NCBI GenBank assembly: GCA_028819215.1
Contig: JAPPMG010000072.1
Coordinates: 1-38,741 of the forward strand
Length of the DNA stretch: 38,741 nt
DNA from: Bryobacterales bacterium
GTDB taxonomy: Bacteria > Acidobacteriota > Terriglobia > Bryobacterales > UBA6623
Direction: 5' to 3'
Shown: one piece after another, positions 30,383 to 38,741 of the stretch
Numbering within the stretch: position 1 is the first letter of the stretch
Layout: each line of letters begins with the position of its first letter
Notes under the pieces: generated by a model
Told to the model about the DNA's origin: nothing
What the model saw: the letters and a program-made list of their open reading frames with translations, nothing else
Database searches by the model: none
Translations under genes and position numbers: made by a program

Positions 30383-30563
30383 ATTCCCCCAATAGGCACA
30401 CCCCCATGACACGCCGAATCCGTACAGATCCAGTGCTGAATTCGTGAATTGTGGCGAGTTTTTCGGCAATCCCCATCACTTGGGAGCGAAAACGCGGTTC
30501 AATGACTTGTCAGCATACTACCTACGTGATAGGACTATCTACGAGATTTCGCTCGCTCTGAAC

Positions 30564-30570
30564 AAGGAGG
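30564..30570 (+). promoter_or_regulatory. Shine-Dalgarno of TonB-dependent receptor 4
   Basis: AAGGAGG lies 7 bases before the ATG at 30578. It is a strong site and fixes the start. Confidence 0.85.
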
Positions 30571-30577
30571 AAAACAG

Positions 30578-33500
30578 ATGCAGTTGCTCCGTATGATCAG
30601 CGCCGTCTGTGCAGCCATATCTCTGGCCGGTCTCGGCGTAACCGCGTTGTGGGGGCAAGCCTCGACGGGAACCGTGGTAGTCAACGTCGTCGATCCGGCG
30701 GGCCTGGCGATCCCCGGAGCGCGCGTAACGCTGACGGACGAAGCGACTGAGATTCAAACGTCCAGGGAATCCATCGAACAAGGCAGTGCTCGCTTTACCT
30801 CTGTAAAACCCAGCACGTATACCGTCAACGTCAGCGCCCAAGGATTTCGGCAACACGTGCAGGCAGGCGTCATTGTTCACGTGGCTGAGTCGGTTTCTCT
30901 AACCACGCAGCTTCAGATCGGCGAGGTGACCGAGACCATCGAGGTGACCGGAGCTGTGCCACTACTCCAAACCGAGGGCGGTGAGATGGGACAAGTCGTC
31001 GAAGAAAGAAAGATCCGCGAACTGCCGCTCAACGGGCGTAACCCTTTCGCACTGGCGGCGCTGACTCCGGGGGTTGCTCCTGGCCAGAATTTCGGTAGCA
31101 ATCCCCTGCTTCTTTCCAATCTTGGAATCAATGGAGGACGCGGTGGAGCGACCGAAATCCTCGTTGACGGATCGCCTGTAACGGTACCGGAGAACAGCCC
31201 GGGCACTTACGCAACAGCAATTATGCCCTCGGTGGACCGGATTCAGGAATTCAAGGTCCAAACCAACTCGTTCTCTTCTGAATTCGGCCGCACTGCCGGC
31301 GGCATCATCAACGTCGTAGTAAAGTCCGGCTCGAATGAATTTCATGGATTGGCCTTCCAATACCTCCGAAACAGTGAACTTGACGCGAACAATTTTTTCT
31401 TGAATCGTGCAGGGCGCGAACTGGGAGTCTTCCAGAGAAACCAGTTTGGGTTTACCCTCGGAGGACCAATCGTCCGCAACCGAACGTTCTTTTTCGGAGG
31501 CTACGAAGGACTGAGGCAACGGAGCCAGGCGACGAGCGCGACCACGATTCCGACGACGGCTCAGCTTGGGGGCGATTTCTCCTCTACGCTGAATCGCGGA
31601 GGCAACCCGATTACGATCTACGATCCGCTCACGACCCGCGACGACCCCTCAGGCAACGGCAAGATTCGAGACCCCTTCCAAGGCAATGTGATTCCGGGGA
31701 ATCGGATCGATCCGGTCGCCCGCAAGGTGCTCGGCCTCTACCCTCAGCCGAACACCGCAGGCCGGGGAGCGGCGAACGTGAACAACTTCATCGCAGCCGG
31801 CAGTGCCGCGACCGACGATGACAACTTCGACGTCCGTGTCGACCATCAGCTCTCGGACAGCCAGTCGATCTTCGGCAGGGTCAGCTACCGTGATTTTCGG
31901 CAGGCTCGACCGAACTTTTACGGGACACCGGGGCAGCCTGGTCCGGCCGCGATCCCGAGACCCGGCCGCAATGCTGTGATTCATCACTCCCAAAGCCTGA
32001 CTCCAAGCCTCTTCTCCGAGTTCGGAGTTAGTTTTTCGGATCTTTGGACGGTCCGCCGCTCACATTCTTTCGGTCGGAACATTGCCGAGGATCTGGGGAT
32101 GCCGCAAGACTTCGCCAACGTTGCCGAGGACCGTGGATACACGCGTTTCTTCGTAGCCGGCTTCGGCAGGATCGGGGAATCATTCCTCGCTCGGTTCCGG
32201 CTGCAGTCGTACGGGCTTCAGTACAAGATGACCTGGATTCGAGGCAACCATACCTACAAATTCGGGACGGAGTTCCGGATCAACCGGACCCACTTTTTCC
32301 AAGGACTCGATCCGGCCGGCCAGTTCCGCTTCACGCCGCGCTTCACGCAAGGGCCGGATCCCAACCGGGGGACGAGTGTCGCGGGACACTCGATCGCATC
32401 CCTCCTGCTGGGAGTGGCGGATCGAGGCTTTGTTTCGCACGACGAAGCCATCTCTACACAAAGCCCCTATGCCGCTTGGTTTGTTCAGGACGATATCAAG
32501 CTCACTTCGCGATTCACTTTGAATCTGGGTCTGCGCTACAGCATGGACTGGCCCCGTAGCGAACGGTACGACCGCTTGAGTGTATTCAATCCGGAGGCAA
32601 CCTCACCCTTGGCGGTCCCGGGGCTCTCCGGTCTGCGAGGTGGTTTGGAGTTCGTCGGCATCGATCGTGACGCTCAGTTCGATCTGGACAAGAACAATCT
32701 GTCTCCTCGGTTCGGGTTTGCTTGGCGCGCCCTCGGCGAGACTGTGATTCGAGGGGGCTACGCCATTTTCTATCCGCCCCCTGCCGTCACGGCCGCCGGC
32801 ACGTTGGGAGGCGGGGGCGTGGCGGGCTTCAGCTCACAGACTCCTTTCGTCGCATCCTTGGACGGGGGGCTGACGCCGAACGACTTTATTTCCAACCCGT
32901 ACCCCAACGGCTTTACATTGCCGCCAGGCTCGTCGCAAGGATTGCTTTCGTTCGCCGGGCTAAACTTCCAGAGCAACCGGATCTCGGACCGAAGCCCCTA
33001 TGTGCAACAGTGGAATCTCAACATTCAACATGAATTGGTCCCCAACCTGCTGTTGGAAGTCGGATACACAGGTGCGAAGGGTACTAATCTATCTGTAGTC
33101 TTCGGCTCGCCGAATATGTTGGCTGCCGAGCAACTGGCGCTTGGACCCGCCCTTCTGCAGCGAGTGGACAACCCCTTCTTCGGGGTGATCACGAGTCCTG
33201 CTTCACCGCTGAGCCGGCCCACGGTGACGCGCAACCGACTGCTGCGGCCCTTCCCGCAATTCGGGAATATCTCCCTTGAGAAGGGCTCCTTCGCCAGCTC
33301 GATCTACCATGCAGCTCAGGTGCGGCTCGACCGACGATTCTCGAACGGACTGACCTTTCTCGGTTCTTACACGGCGGGGAAGCTCATTGATGATTCATCG
33401 ACCTCTGGCACCGGTTTGCTGCCACCGTTTGCGTTTATTCAGCAGTGGCATAACCGAGCCGCGGAGCGGTCGCTCTCCGTGACGGATGTCTCCCAACGGT

Positions 33501-34063
33501 TCGTTCTCAGCTTCCTGTACGAATTGCCTTGGGGCCAAGGCCGATCTTTCGGTACGAACATGGGCCGCTTGGCGAACTTCATCGCGGGGGGCTGGCAGGT
33601 CAACGGCATCTGGACTCTTGCGACGGGAACGCCACTGATTGTGGTCAATGCTCAGGACAACTCAGGAGCACTCAACTTCGCCGGATTGGCCGAGCCGGGG
33701 ACGCAGCGGCCGAACAACAACGGAAGCAGCCCGCGGAGGAGTGGAGCAGTCGTGAACCGCCTCGGCGAATACTTGGACACTTCAACCTTCAGCCAACCCG
33801 AGCCGTTCACGTTCGGCAACACTGCACGCACTTTGCCTGACACTCGCGCGCCTGGAGTCGGTCAATTTGATTCTTCCATTTTCAAGGACTTTCCAATCAC
33901 AGAGCAAACCAACCTTCAGTTTCGTATGGAATTCTTCAACCTGACGAACACACCAAACTTCGGGCCGCCGAATACACGGTTCGGTACGGGTGCTTTCGGA
34001 GTAATCGGGCGCCAGAGGAACACACCGCGACAGCTACAATTCGCACTGCGGCTCAGCTTCTGA
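30578..34063 (+). CDS. TonB-dependent receptor 4, Oar-like, with carboxypeptidase-regulatory domain
   Basis: This 1161-residue receptor has a signal peptide (1-27, ending VTALWGQ), a regulatory sandwich (about 30-115, VVNVVDPAGLAIPGARV), a plug with LPLNGRN at 149-155 and TEILVDGSPVTVPENSPGT, and a barrel with FHGLAFQYLRNSELDANNFF, RNQFGFTLGGP and NRTFFFGGYEGLRQR. It ends RQLQFALRLSF with the terminal Phe of an outer-membrane barrel. It is the only one of the four on the plus strand. It sits between the decayed oxidoreductase copy and a dead transposase fragment, and by eye its codons are somewhat richer in A/T at third positions than receptors 1-3. It may be a relatively recent arrival, though the open frame is intact. 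Ligand unknown; no SusD-like partner. Confidence 0.93.
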   Translation: MQLLRMISAVCAAISLAGLGVTALWGQASTGTVVVNVVDPAGLAIPGARVTLTDEATEIQTSRESIEQGSARFTSVKPSTYTVNVSAQGFRQHVQAGVIVHVAESVSLTTQLQIGEVTETIEVTGAVPLLQTEGGEMGQVVEERKIRELPLNGRNPFALAALTPGVAPGQNFGSNPLLLSNLGINGGRGGATEILVDGSPVTVPENSPGTYATAIMPSVDRIQEFKVQTNSFSSEFGRTAGGIINVVVKSGSNEFHGLAFQYLRNSELDANNFFLNRAGRELGVFQRNQFGFTLGGPIVRNRTFFFGGYEGLRQRSQATSATTIPTTAQLGGDFSSTLNRGGNPITIYDPLTTRDDPSGNGKIRDPFQGNVIPGNRIDPVARKVLGLYPQPNTAGRGAANVNNFIAAGSAATDDDNFDVRVDHQLSDSQSIFGRVSYRDFRQARPNFYGTPGQPGPAAIPRPGRNAVIHHSQSLTPSLFSEFGVSFSDLWTVRRSHSFGRNIAEDLGMPQDFANVAEDRGYTRFFVAGFGRIGESFLARFRLQSYGLQYKMTWIRGNHTYKFGTEFRINRTHFFQGLDPAGQFRFTPRFTQGPDPNRGTSVAGHSIASLLLGVADRGFVSHDEAISTQSPYAAWFVQDDIKLTSRFTLNLGLRYSMDWPRSERYDRLSVFNPEATSPLAVPGLSGLRGGLEFVGIDRDAQFDLDKNNLSPRFGFAWRALGETVIRGGYAIFYPPPAVTAAGTLGGGGVAGFSSQTPFVASLDGGLTPNDFISNPYPNGFTLPPGSSQGLLSFAGLNFQSNRISDRSPYVQQWNLNIQHELVPNLLLEVGYTGAKGTNLSVVFGSPNMLAAEQLALGPALLQRVDNPFFGVITSPASPLSRPTVTRNRLLRPFPQFGNISLEKGSFASSIYHAAQVRLDRRFSNGLTFLGSYTAGKLIDDSSTSGTGLLPPFAFIQQWHNRAAERSLSVTDVSQRFVLSFLYELPWGQGRSFGTNMGRLANFIAGGWQVNGIWTLATGTPLIVVNAQDNSGALNFAGLAEPGTQRPNNNGSSPRRSGAVVNRLGEYLDTSTFSQPEPFTFGNTARTLPDTRAPGVGQFDSSIFKDFPITEQTNLQFRMEFFNLTNTPNFGPPNTRFGTGAFGVIGRQRNTPRQLQFALRLSF

Positions 34064-34110
34064 GATGCTGGCGGCCACGGGGACGCCCGGCCGACACCGT
34101 CCGCATGGAC

Positions 34111-34365
34111 ATGTCCTCGCCCTATGCGTCGCTGGCGGGATTCGCACACGAGGCGGTGAATCACTCGGTCGGGGAATACGTGCGCCGAGCCGTGCACCCC
34201 AACGGCATCGAGTCGTTCCGGGCCCTATTCCGGGACCCTTTACAGCTCCGTCCTTAACAGACAAGCAGAAAGCGTCTCTAGCGCTACCTCGCAGACTTCA
34301 GTGGTCGTCACGACCTACCGGAGTTGGACACGGCAGCCGTTGTTTGCCCACCAGCCGCCGGATAG
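34111..34365 (+). mobile_element. Decayed IS1595-family (ISXO2-like) transposase, C-terminal fragment
   Basis: In one frame the sequence reads SPYASLAGFAHEAVNHSVGE, then YVRRAVHPNGIESFRALF, then 17 codons with stops at 34255 and 34309, and then RYLADFSGRHDLPELDTAAV. In ISXO2-like transposases the order is HE.VNHS.GEYVRG..HTNGIESFWA, a basic stretch of similar length, and RYV.EFAGRHN.RELDT. The two conserved blocks are in the same frame at the expected distance, so this is one transposase tail killed by nonsense and missense changes (for example ESFWA to ESFRA). The N-terminus and IS ends are not found. The frame's last stop lies directly next to the stop of the SLC13 gene on the other strand. 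Confidence 0.8.
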
Positions 34366-35892
34366 TCAGAATCCGAACACGCTCGAGCCTAGGGCGTAGA
34401 CCGCTATCGGCACGATCAGCAGTCCAATGACATCGAGCAAGATCCCCGCCCGAACCATCTGCGGAATCGTGATCCAGCCGCTCGAGAAGATGATTGCGTT
34501 TGGCGGGGTCGCGACAGGCAATGTGAACGCGAATGACGAGGTGACCGCCATCGGAACCAAGAGCAGGTAGGGATGTACGCCCACTTCGCCGGCCATGGCG
34601 GCTACCACGGGCGACAACATCAACACCGTGGCGACATTGGAAGTGGTCTCCGTCATGGCTGTGGTCAGCACGCAGACGGCAACAACCAGAACCCAGCTGG
34701 GCAGCCCGGCCAGGGCGCCCAGCCACGCTCCGAGCCAAGCGGCCAACCCACTGTCGGTGATCCCGGCAGCGAGCGCGAATCCTCCTCCCAGCAAGAAGAC
34801 AATGCCCCAAGGCGTGCCGCGGGCCGCATGTCGCCAGTCCAGCAGGCGGCTCGCATCGCCAGCCTTGCCCGAAGGGAGCATGAAGAGCAAGATCGCCATC
34901 GTCATGGCGACCGTCGAATCATGCACCGAGCCTGGCACGGGGAACAGCTGCGACCATCCCGGCAGGAAGAAGCCGCCAAGATCGATCGGCGCGCGCAGGA
35001 TCCACAGCAGTCCAGTCGAGGCCGCCACGATCGTGACGCGCTTCTCCGGCGCCGACATCGCGCCCAGGGCGGCACGTTCATCGTGGATCACGCTCTGGCT
35101 GCTCGAAAAGCGCACGGCGGACAATGGGATCGCCGTGCCGAACCGGCACAGGTAGAGCCAAGTGAGCGGTACGAACACGACGATGATAGGCAGGCCAATC
35201 ATGGACCATTGCGCGAAGCCGATGGGCGGCAGATCTGGGAACGCATCTGTAGCGAATCCCAAGAACGCCACCGTGGTTGGAGAGCCCACCACCGTGCCGA
35301 GCCCGCCGATGCTGGCCGCGTAGGCGATCCCAAGCAGCAGCACGGGCCCGAAGGTGTCGCGCGCGAGCTGTTCGTGCTGGGCCCGTTCGGCGGCACCTCT
35401 GACCTGGGCTGTACCCACCAGTTGGTTCACAACGGCCATCGCCATCGGCAACAGCATCATGGTGGTGGCGGTGTTGGAGATCCACATCGAGAGCAGCGCG
35501 GTGGCCACCATGAAGCCCAGCACGATTGGCCGGGGTCGGGAGCCGAAGCGGTCGATGATCGCCAGCGCGATGCGGCGGTGCAGGTTCCAGCGCTCCATCG
35601 CCTGCGCGATGATGAAGCCGCCGACGAATAGGAATATCAGGTGGTTGCCGTAGTGCGCCGAGACCTCGCGGCTCGACGTAACGCCCAGCAGCGGAAACAG
35701 GGCGATGGGGACGAAGCCGGTCACGCCGATGTGGACGGCCTCGCTAATCCACCAGCAGATCATCAAGACGGCAACTGCCGCCGTCTTGTGCGCTTCCGGG
35801 CTCATGCCCGGCGGCGTCGGCAGCAGCAGCACGGCCGCGAAACCGACGATTCCGGCGACCAAGCCCAGTGTCTGGCGCTGCAACCCAAGCAT
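34366..35892 (-). CDS. SLC13/DASS-family anion transporter
   Basis: This 508-residue inner-membrane protein is very hydrophobic, with about 11-12 membrane segments, and has the two inverted-repeat signatures of the divalent-anion:sodium symporter family. The first is SNT at 139-141 (MWISNTATTMMLLPMA); the second is TETTSNVATVLMLSP around 414-428, followed by the substrate/Na+ loop TLPVATPPNAIIFSSG. The SNVAT form of the second motif also occurs in the citrate carrier NaCT. It should import C4-dicarboxylates, citrate or sulfate with sodium. Sequence alone does not separate these, and a sulfatase in the window makes sulfate a reasonable option. The ATG at 35890-35892 gives the expected short cytoplasmic N-terminus; only a weak GAG precedes it. 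It is a single gene between an IS relic and tRNA-Glu. Confidence 0.92.
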   Translation of the reverse strand: MLGLQRQTLGLVAGIVGFAAVLLLPTPPGMSPEAHKTAAVAVLMICWWISEAVHIGVTGFVPIALFPLLGVTSSREVSAHYGNHLIFLFVGGFIIAQAMERWNLHRRIALAIIDRFGSRPRPIVLGFMVATALLSMWISNTATTMMLLPMAMAVVNQLVGTAQVRGAAERAQHEQLARDTFGPVLLLGIAYAASIGGLGTVVGSPTTVAFLGFATDAFPDLPPIGFAQWSMIGLPIIVVFVPLTWLYLCRFGTAIPLSAVRFSSSQSVIHDERAALGAMSAPEKRVTIVAASTGLLWILRAPIDLGGFFLPGWSQLFPVPGSVHDSTVAMTMAILLFMLPSGKAGDASRLLDWRHAARGTPWGIVFLLGGGFALAAGITDSGLAAWLGAWLGALAGLPSWVLVVAVCVLTTAMTETTSNVATVLMLSPVVAAMAGEVGVHPYLLLVPMAVTSSFAFTLPVATPPNAIIFSSGWITIPQMVRAGILLDVIGLLIVPIAVYALGSSVFGF

Positions 35893-35973
35893 GCTGACTC
35901 GGCTAGGGTCCGGCTTCGATCCTCGGAAACCTTCGCCGAGCCGACTTGGGCGGGCAGGAAGGCTTGGGGGAGA

Positions 35974-36048
35974 TGGTAGCGCTACGGGGATTCGAACCCC
36001 GATTTGAGCCTTGAGAGGGCCCTGTCCTAACCCTTAGACGATAGCGCC
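35974..36048 (-). tRNA. tRNA-Glu (CTC)
   Basis: A complete cloverleaf on the minus strand: acceptor GGCGCTA/TAGCGCT with a G1-U72 wobble, D-arm with AAGGGTTAGG, anticodon stem GGGCC/GGCTC with loop CTCTCAA (anticodon CTC), and T-arm CGGGG/CCCCG with loop TTCGAAT. CCA is encoded at 35974-35976. Confidence 0.94.
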
Positions 36049-36250
36049 TTGCTGGCCCTTAGCTTAGCAGACGGTTCGCCGGGCAAATGTCGACCAAGCG
36101 ATCTGAACTTCCAGCATGCGAAGAGCATGCCCGGAGCCCCGTTCGAATGACCCAATCGACAGCGCCAACAGACTACGCGCCCTGCTGCTGAGGCGCTGAT
36201 CGAACTTGGACTGGGATAATAACTGTTCAGCCCGGCCGGGCTATCTCGGC

Positions 36251-38587
36251 GTGCGCATCCTGAATCGATACGTCTTCCGCGAAGTTGCGGTCGCATCGCT
36301 GGTCGGCACGGCGTTGTTCACGCTCGTTCTGTTCCTGCAGCGCGTGGAGCCGGTCATGGAGCTGCTCGTCGGACGGCGGGTGCCGCCCGGCGACATGGCG
36401 CGACTCCTGGCGCTGACGCTGCCACAGGCGTTCCCATTCACGATCCCGATGGGAGTGCTCACCGGGATCCTCGTCTCGCTAGGACGCCTCTCGAGCGACA
36501 ACGAGATCCTCGCCATGGTCGCATCCGGTATCAGGATCCGATCCTTGGTCCGCCCAGTTTCGCTGGTCGCCACGATCGGCTTGCTGGTCTGTGCGCTCAC
36601 AACGCTGTGGCTCACTCCGTGGTCCCTGCGCGAGCAGGTTCGGATCGCCGAGTCGCTGCGAATCCAGCTGGCGGGCACAGAGGTGATTCCCCGGGTGTTC
36701 ATTGAGGACTTCCCGGATCATGTGATCTGGGTCCAGGACGTCGTTCCTTCCGAGGGAATCCACTGGAAGGGGATTTTCCTGGCAGACATGCGCCCGCCCG
36801 AAGTCCGCGGCTCCCTAAGCGGCACCGAGGTCCAGGCGGCCGGACCGCGCATCACGCTCGGCACCGAAGCCTTCGTGCAGCCCCGCCCCGAGCAAGACCG
36901 CATCCAAGTGCGCTTCCCCCAGACCACCACTTACGAGCGGTCCAGCAATCCGGAACAGTACCTGGCGCTGCGTTCCCAAGCGGCCGATCAGGTCCTGCGC
37001 GCTCGCCCTCGAAGATTCGATCCTGGCGCGAAGCGGTTCGACTCCATGACAACTCCCGAGCTGTGGAAGGAAGCGTCTCAAGGAGACGATCCGACCGCTA
37101 CGCTGTTGCTCCACGACCGGTTCTCATTGCCGTTCGGGTGTTGGCTGCTGCCCTTGGCGGGCTTGCCTCTGGCCATCTCGCTCCGCAGGGCCAACCGCGC
37201 CTCCGGAGTGGTCGTCGCCATGCTTCTGTGCTTCGCCTACTGGATGATCTCGCTAGCCGGGACCGCTCTGGCCGAACGCGGAGCGTTGCCGCCCGCCTTA
37301 GCCGCTTGGTCAGCCAGCGGAGTCTTCGCCGTCGCGGGATTCGCCTTGCTGGCGCGGACAGATGCCCCCGCGCATCGCGACTGGCACGCGGCGGTGGGCG
37401 GTCGCTTGGTGCGAGCCGCCGAGAAGTTCATCGGCAAGAGGGGCGCCCGCGAAGACAAAGCCGCCATCAAGGAGCCGATGCGCGACCCGCTGGACCTGTT
37501 GGTGCCGGTCGTCGACCGCTATGTGCTGCGCAAGTTTCTCTTTTACTTGGTGCTGCTGGTGCTCACGTTTACTTCGATCTGGTACGTATTCAGCTTCTTC
37601 GAACTGCTCAGCGACATGCTGACGCGAGACAAGCTAGGACACTTTGTTCCGTACATCTACTACCTGACGCCGTTCCTGGCCTACAACACCATCCCTCTTG
37701 CAGCAATGGTAGCGACACTGATCTGTTTCGGTGTCATGGGAGCGCATAACGAGATCACCGGATTCCGGTCTTGCGGCGTCAGCCTGTACCGCCTGGCCCT
37801 GCCAGTTCTGATCGCTGCCGGCGGCCTCAGCGCCGGCCTCTTCGCTCTCGAAGAGTCGATCCTCCCTGAAGCGAACATGCGCCAGGACGCGCTGCGCGAC
37901 GAGATCAAAGGCCGACCGCCGCGCACGTACTTGCGACCAGACCGCCAGTGGACGTTCGGGCTCGACAACCGCATCTTCTACCATCGGGCCTTCGATTCGC
38001 GTAGCGAGGCGTTCTCGGGCATCAGCGTCTTTGACCTTAGGACAGAGCCGTTCGAATTGAGTCGACACATCCATGCGGAGCGCGCCCGCTGGGACGATGA
38101 GAGCGCGGCGTGGATCTTCGAGAACGGCTGGGTGCGCGAGTTGAGAGGAATCCGGACCGATGCATTCGAGCCCTTTGAGGCGAGGGCCTTCCCCGGCATT
38201 CGCGAAGAGCCTGAGTACTTCCTCAAACAGGATCGGCGCGACCAGCAGATGAACCTCGGCCAGCTGCGGGCCTACATCCAAGACCTCACTCAGAGCGGCT
38301 TTGACACCATACGGCTGCAGGTGAGCATGCACAAGAAACTGGCGTTCCCTCTGTTCGCATTCGCAATGGCCTTGGTAGCCCTTCCGTTCGCGTTACAGAC
38401 CAGCGAACGCGGCGCCCTCTGGCCGGTTGGCTTCGGCCTTGGGCTGACTGTGGCCTTCTACGCGGTCACGGCATTCAGCGAACAGCTCGGGCGGGCTGGC
38501 CAACTCCAGCCTCCGCTGGCAGCGTGGGCACCATGCGCGCTATTCGCCCTGGGGGGAAGCTACTTCCTGCTGCGGGTGCGGACTTGA
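36251..38587 (+). CDS. lptF/lptG: LptF-LptG fusion, LPS-export permease in one chain
   Basis: This protein of about 778 residues holds two complete LptF/LptG (YjgP/YjgQ) permease units. Unit 1 (about 1-375) starts VRILNRYVFREVAVASLVGT, has the conserved helices LPQAFPFTIPMGVLTGILVSLGR and EILAMVASGI, a periplasmic beta-jellyroll and closing helices. Unit 2 (about 418-778) starts again with VVDRYVLRKFLFYLVLLVL, repeats YIYYLTPFLAYNTIPLAAMVATLICFG and EITGFRSCGVS, then a jellyroll and three helices. LptF and LptG are normally separate proteins that pair over the LptB ATPase dimer to extract LPS from the inner membrane; here the pair is covalent. Each unit shows six helices. The frame is open from a TTG at 36206, but the GTG at 36251 matches the family start. 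Neither has a clear Shine-Dalgarno. Confidence 0.9.
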   Translation: MRILNRYVFREVAVASLVGTALFTLVLFLQRVEPVMELLVGRRVPPGDMARLLALTLPQAFPFTIPMGVLTGILVSLGRLSSDNEILAMVASGIRIRSLVRPVSLVATIGLLVCALTTLWLTPWSLREQVRIAESLRIQLAGTEVIPRVFIEDFPDHVIWVQDVVPSEGIHWKGIFLADMRPPEVRGSLSGTEVQAAGPRITLGTEAFVQPRPEQDRIQVRFPQTTTYERSSNPEQYLALRSQAADQVLRARPRRFDPGAKRFDSMTTPELWKEASQGDDPTATLLLHDRFSLPFGCWLLPLAGLPLAISLRRANRASGVVVAMLLCFAYWMISLAGTALAERGALPPALAAWSASGVFAVAGFALLARTDAPAHRDWHAAVGGRLVRAAEKFIGKRGAREDKAAIKEPMRDPLDLLVPVVDRYVLRKFLFYLVLLVLTFTSIWYVFSFFELLSDMLTRDKLGHFVPYIYYLTPFLAYNTIPLAAMVATLICFGVMGAHNEITGFRSCGVSLYRLALPVLIAAGGLSAGLFALEESILPEANMRQDALRDEIKGRPPRTYLRPDRQWTFGLDNRIFYHRAFDSRSEAFSGISVFDLRTEPFELSRHIHAERARWDDESAAWIFENGWVRELRGIRTDAFEPFEARAFPGIREEPEYFLKQDRRDQQMNLGQLRAYIQDLTQSGFDTIRLQVSMHKKLAFPLFAFAMALVALPFALQTSERGALWPVGFGLGLTVAFYAVTAFSEQLGRAGQLQPPLAAWAPCALFALGGSYFLLRVRT

Positions 38588-38741
38588 TTCCTGTCTGCGC
38601 TTGGCGCGAAACAAAGCACGGCCGGGCAAGAAATTAAGGGGCTTATATACGAGAGTAACGTCATGCAGCCCTCGCATACGATTCTAGAGCGACGCACGGC
38701 CCAACGGCCCACGTTGACGCTCCGGCGGCAACAACCCCGGC
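38588..38741. other. Window end, no assignable gene
   Basis: An ATG at 38663 opens a frame (MQPSHTILERRTAQRPTLTL) that reaches the window edge. GAGAG lies 8 bases upstream and TTATATA occurs near 38642. It could be the start of a next gene, but the visible part shows no domain. Confidence 0.2.

Noticed and set aside
29525..30469. The 314-codon frame taken as a functional oxidoreductase
   Set aside because: It lacks the NAD-binding domain, the catalytic lysine and 118 residues of the substrate domain, and both ends are unrelated sequence.
30507..30535. TTGTCA followed after 17 bases by TAGGAC as a promoter of receptor 4
   Set aside because: The -10 matches the consensus in only three positions, too weak to list.

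Overview
The window is high-GC bacterial DNA and most likely comes from an Acidobacteriota genome of the Bryobacter/Solibacter or Vicinamibacteria kind. This is inferred from gene content. There are four very long TonB-dependent receptors of the Oar-like type, each with an N-terminal carboxypeptidase-regulatory domain and a plug carrying the LPLNGRN/D signature. They are accompanied by secreted sulfatase, ThuA-like and Tat-exported Gfo/Idh/MocA proteins, and by a single-chain LptF-LptG permease. No rRNA gene or other firm taxonomic marker is present. Three single tRNA genes (Val-CAC, Phe-GAA, Glu-CTC) all encode their CCA end.

Layout. 1-6.2 kb: a secreted ThuA-like protein converges on receptor 1. 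A gene-poor stretch of about 0.7 kb follows, carrying a twin direct repeat that looks like an insertion-sequence end, then a PP2B/lambda-type metallophosphatase. 6.4-14.4 kb: tRNA-Val, a secreted type I sulfatase, a PLP-dependent group II decarboxylase, a two-domain alpha/beta-hydrolase lipoprotein whose second half looks catalytically dead, a PaaI-like thioesterase and a TolB-like beta-propeller lipoprotein. 14.5-20.1 kb: a complete 2-oxoglutarate dehydrogenase cluster, sucA-sucB-lpd. 20.2-28 kb: tRNA-Phe and receptors 2 and 3. 28-34.4 kb: a Tat-exported Gfo/Idh/MocA oxidoreductase, a decayed second copy of it with a 354-bp in-frame deletion, receptor 4, and a dead IS1595-family transposase fragment. 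34.4-38.7 kb: an SLC13/DASS anion transporter, tRNA-Glu and the fused LptF-LptG permease.

How the genes may work together (inference). The receptors, sulfatase, esterase-like lipoprotein, ThuA-like protein and MocA oxidoreductase suit capture and periplasmic processing of decorated, possibly sulfated, carbohydrates. The SLC13 carrier and the 2-oxoglutarate dehydrogenase complex belong to uptake of dicarboxylate or sulfate and to central carbon oxidation. The permease exports LPS to the outer membrane that houses the receptors. Nothing here is a CRISPR array, a prophage, a toxin-antitoxin pair or a recognisable defence system.

The most notable items are the LptF-LptG fusion, the hydrolase with a degenerate second domain, and the 29.4-34.4 kb zone of duplication, deletion and transposon decay around receptor 4. 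Nothing seen supports a completely new system.
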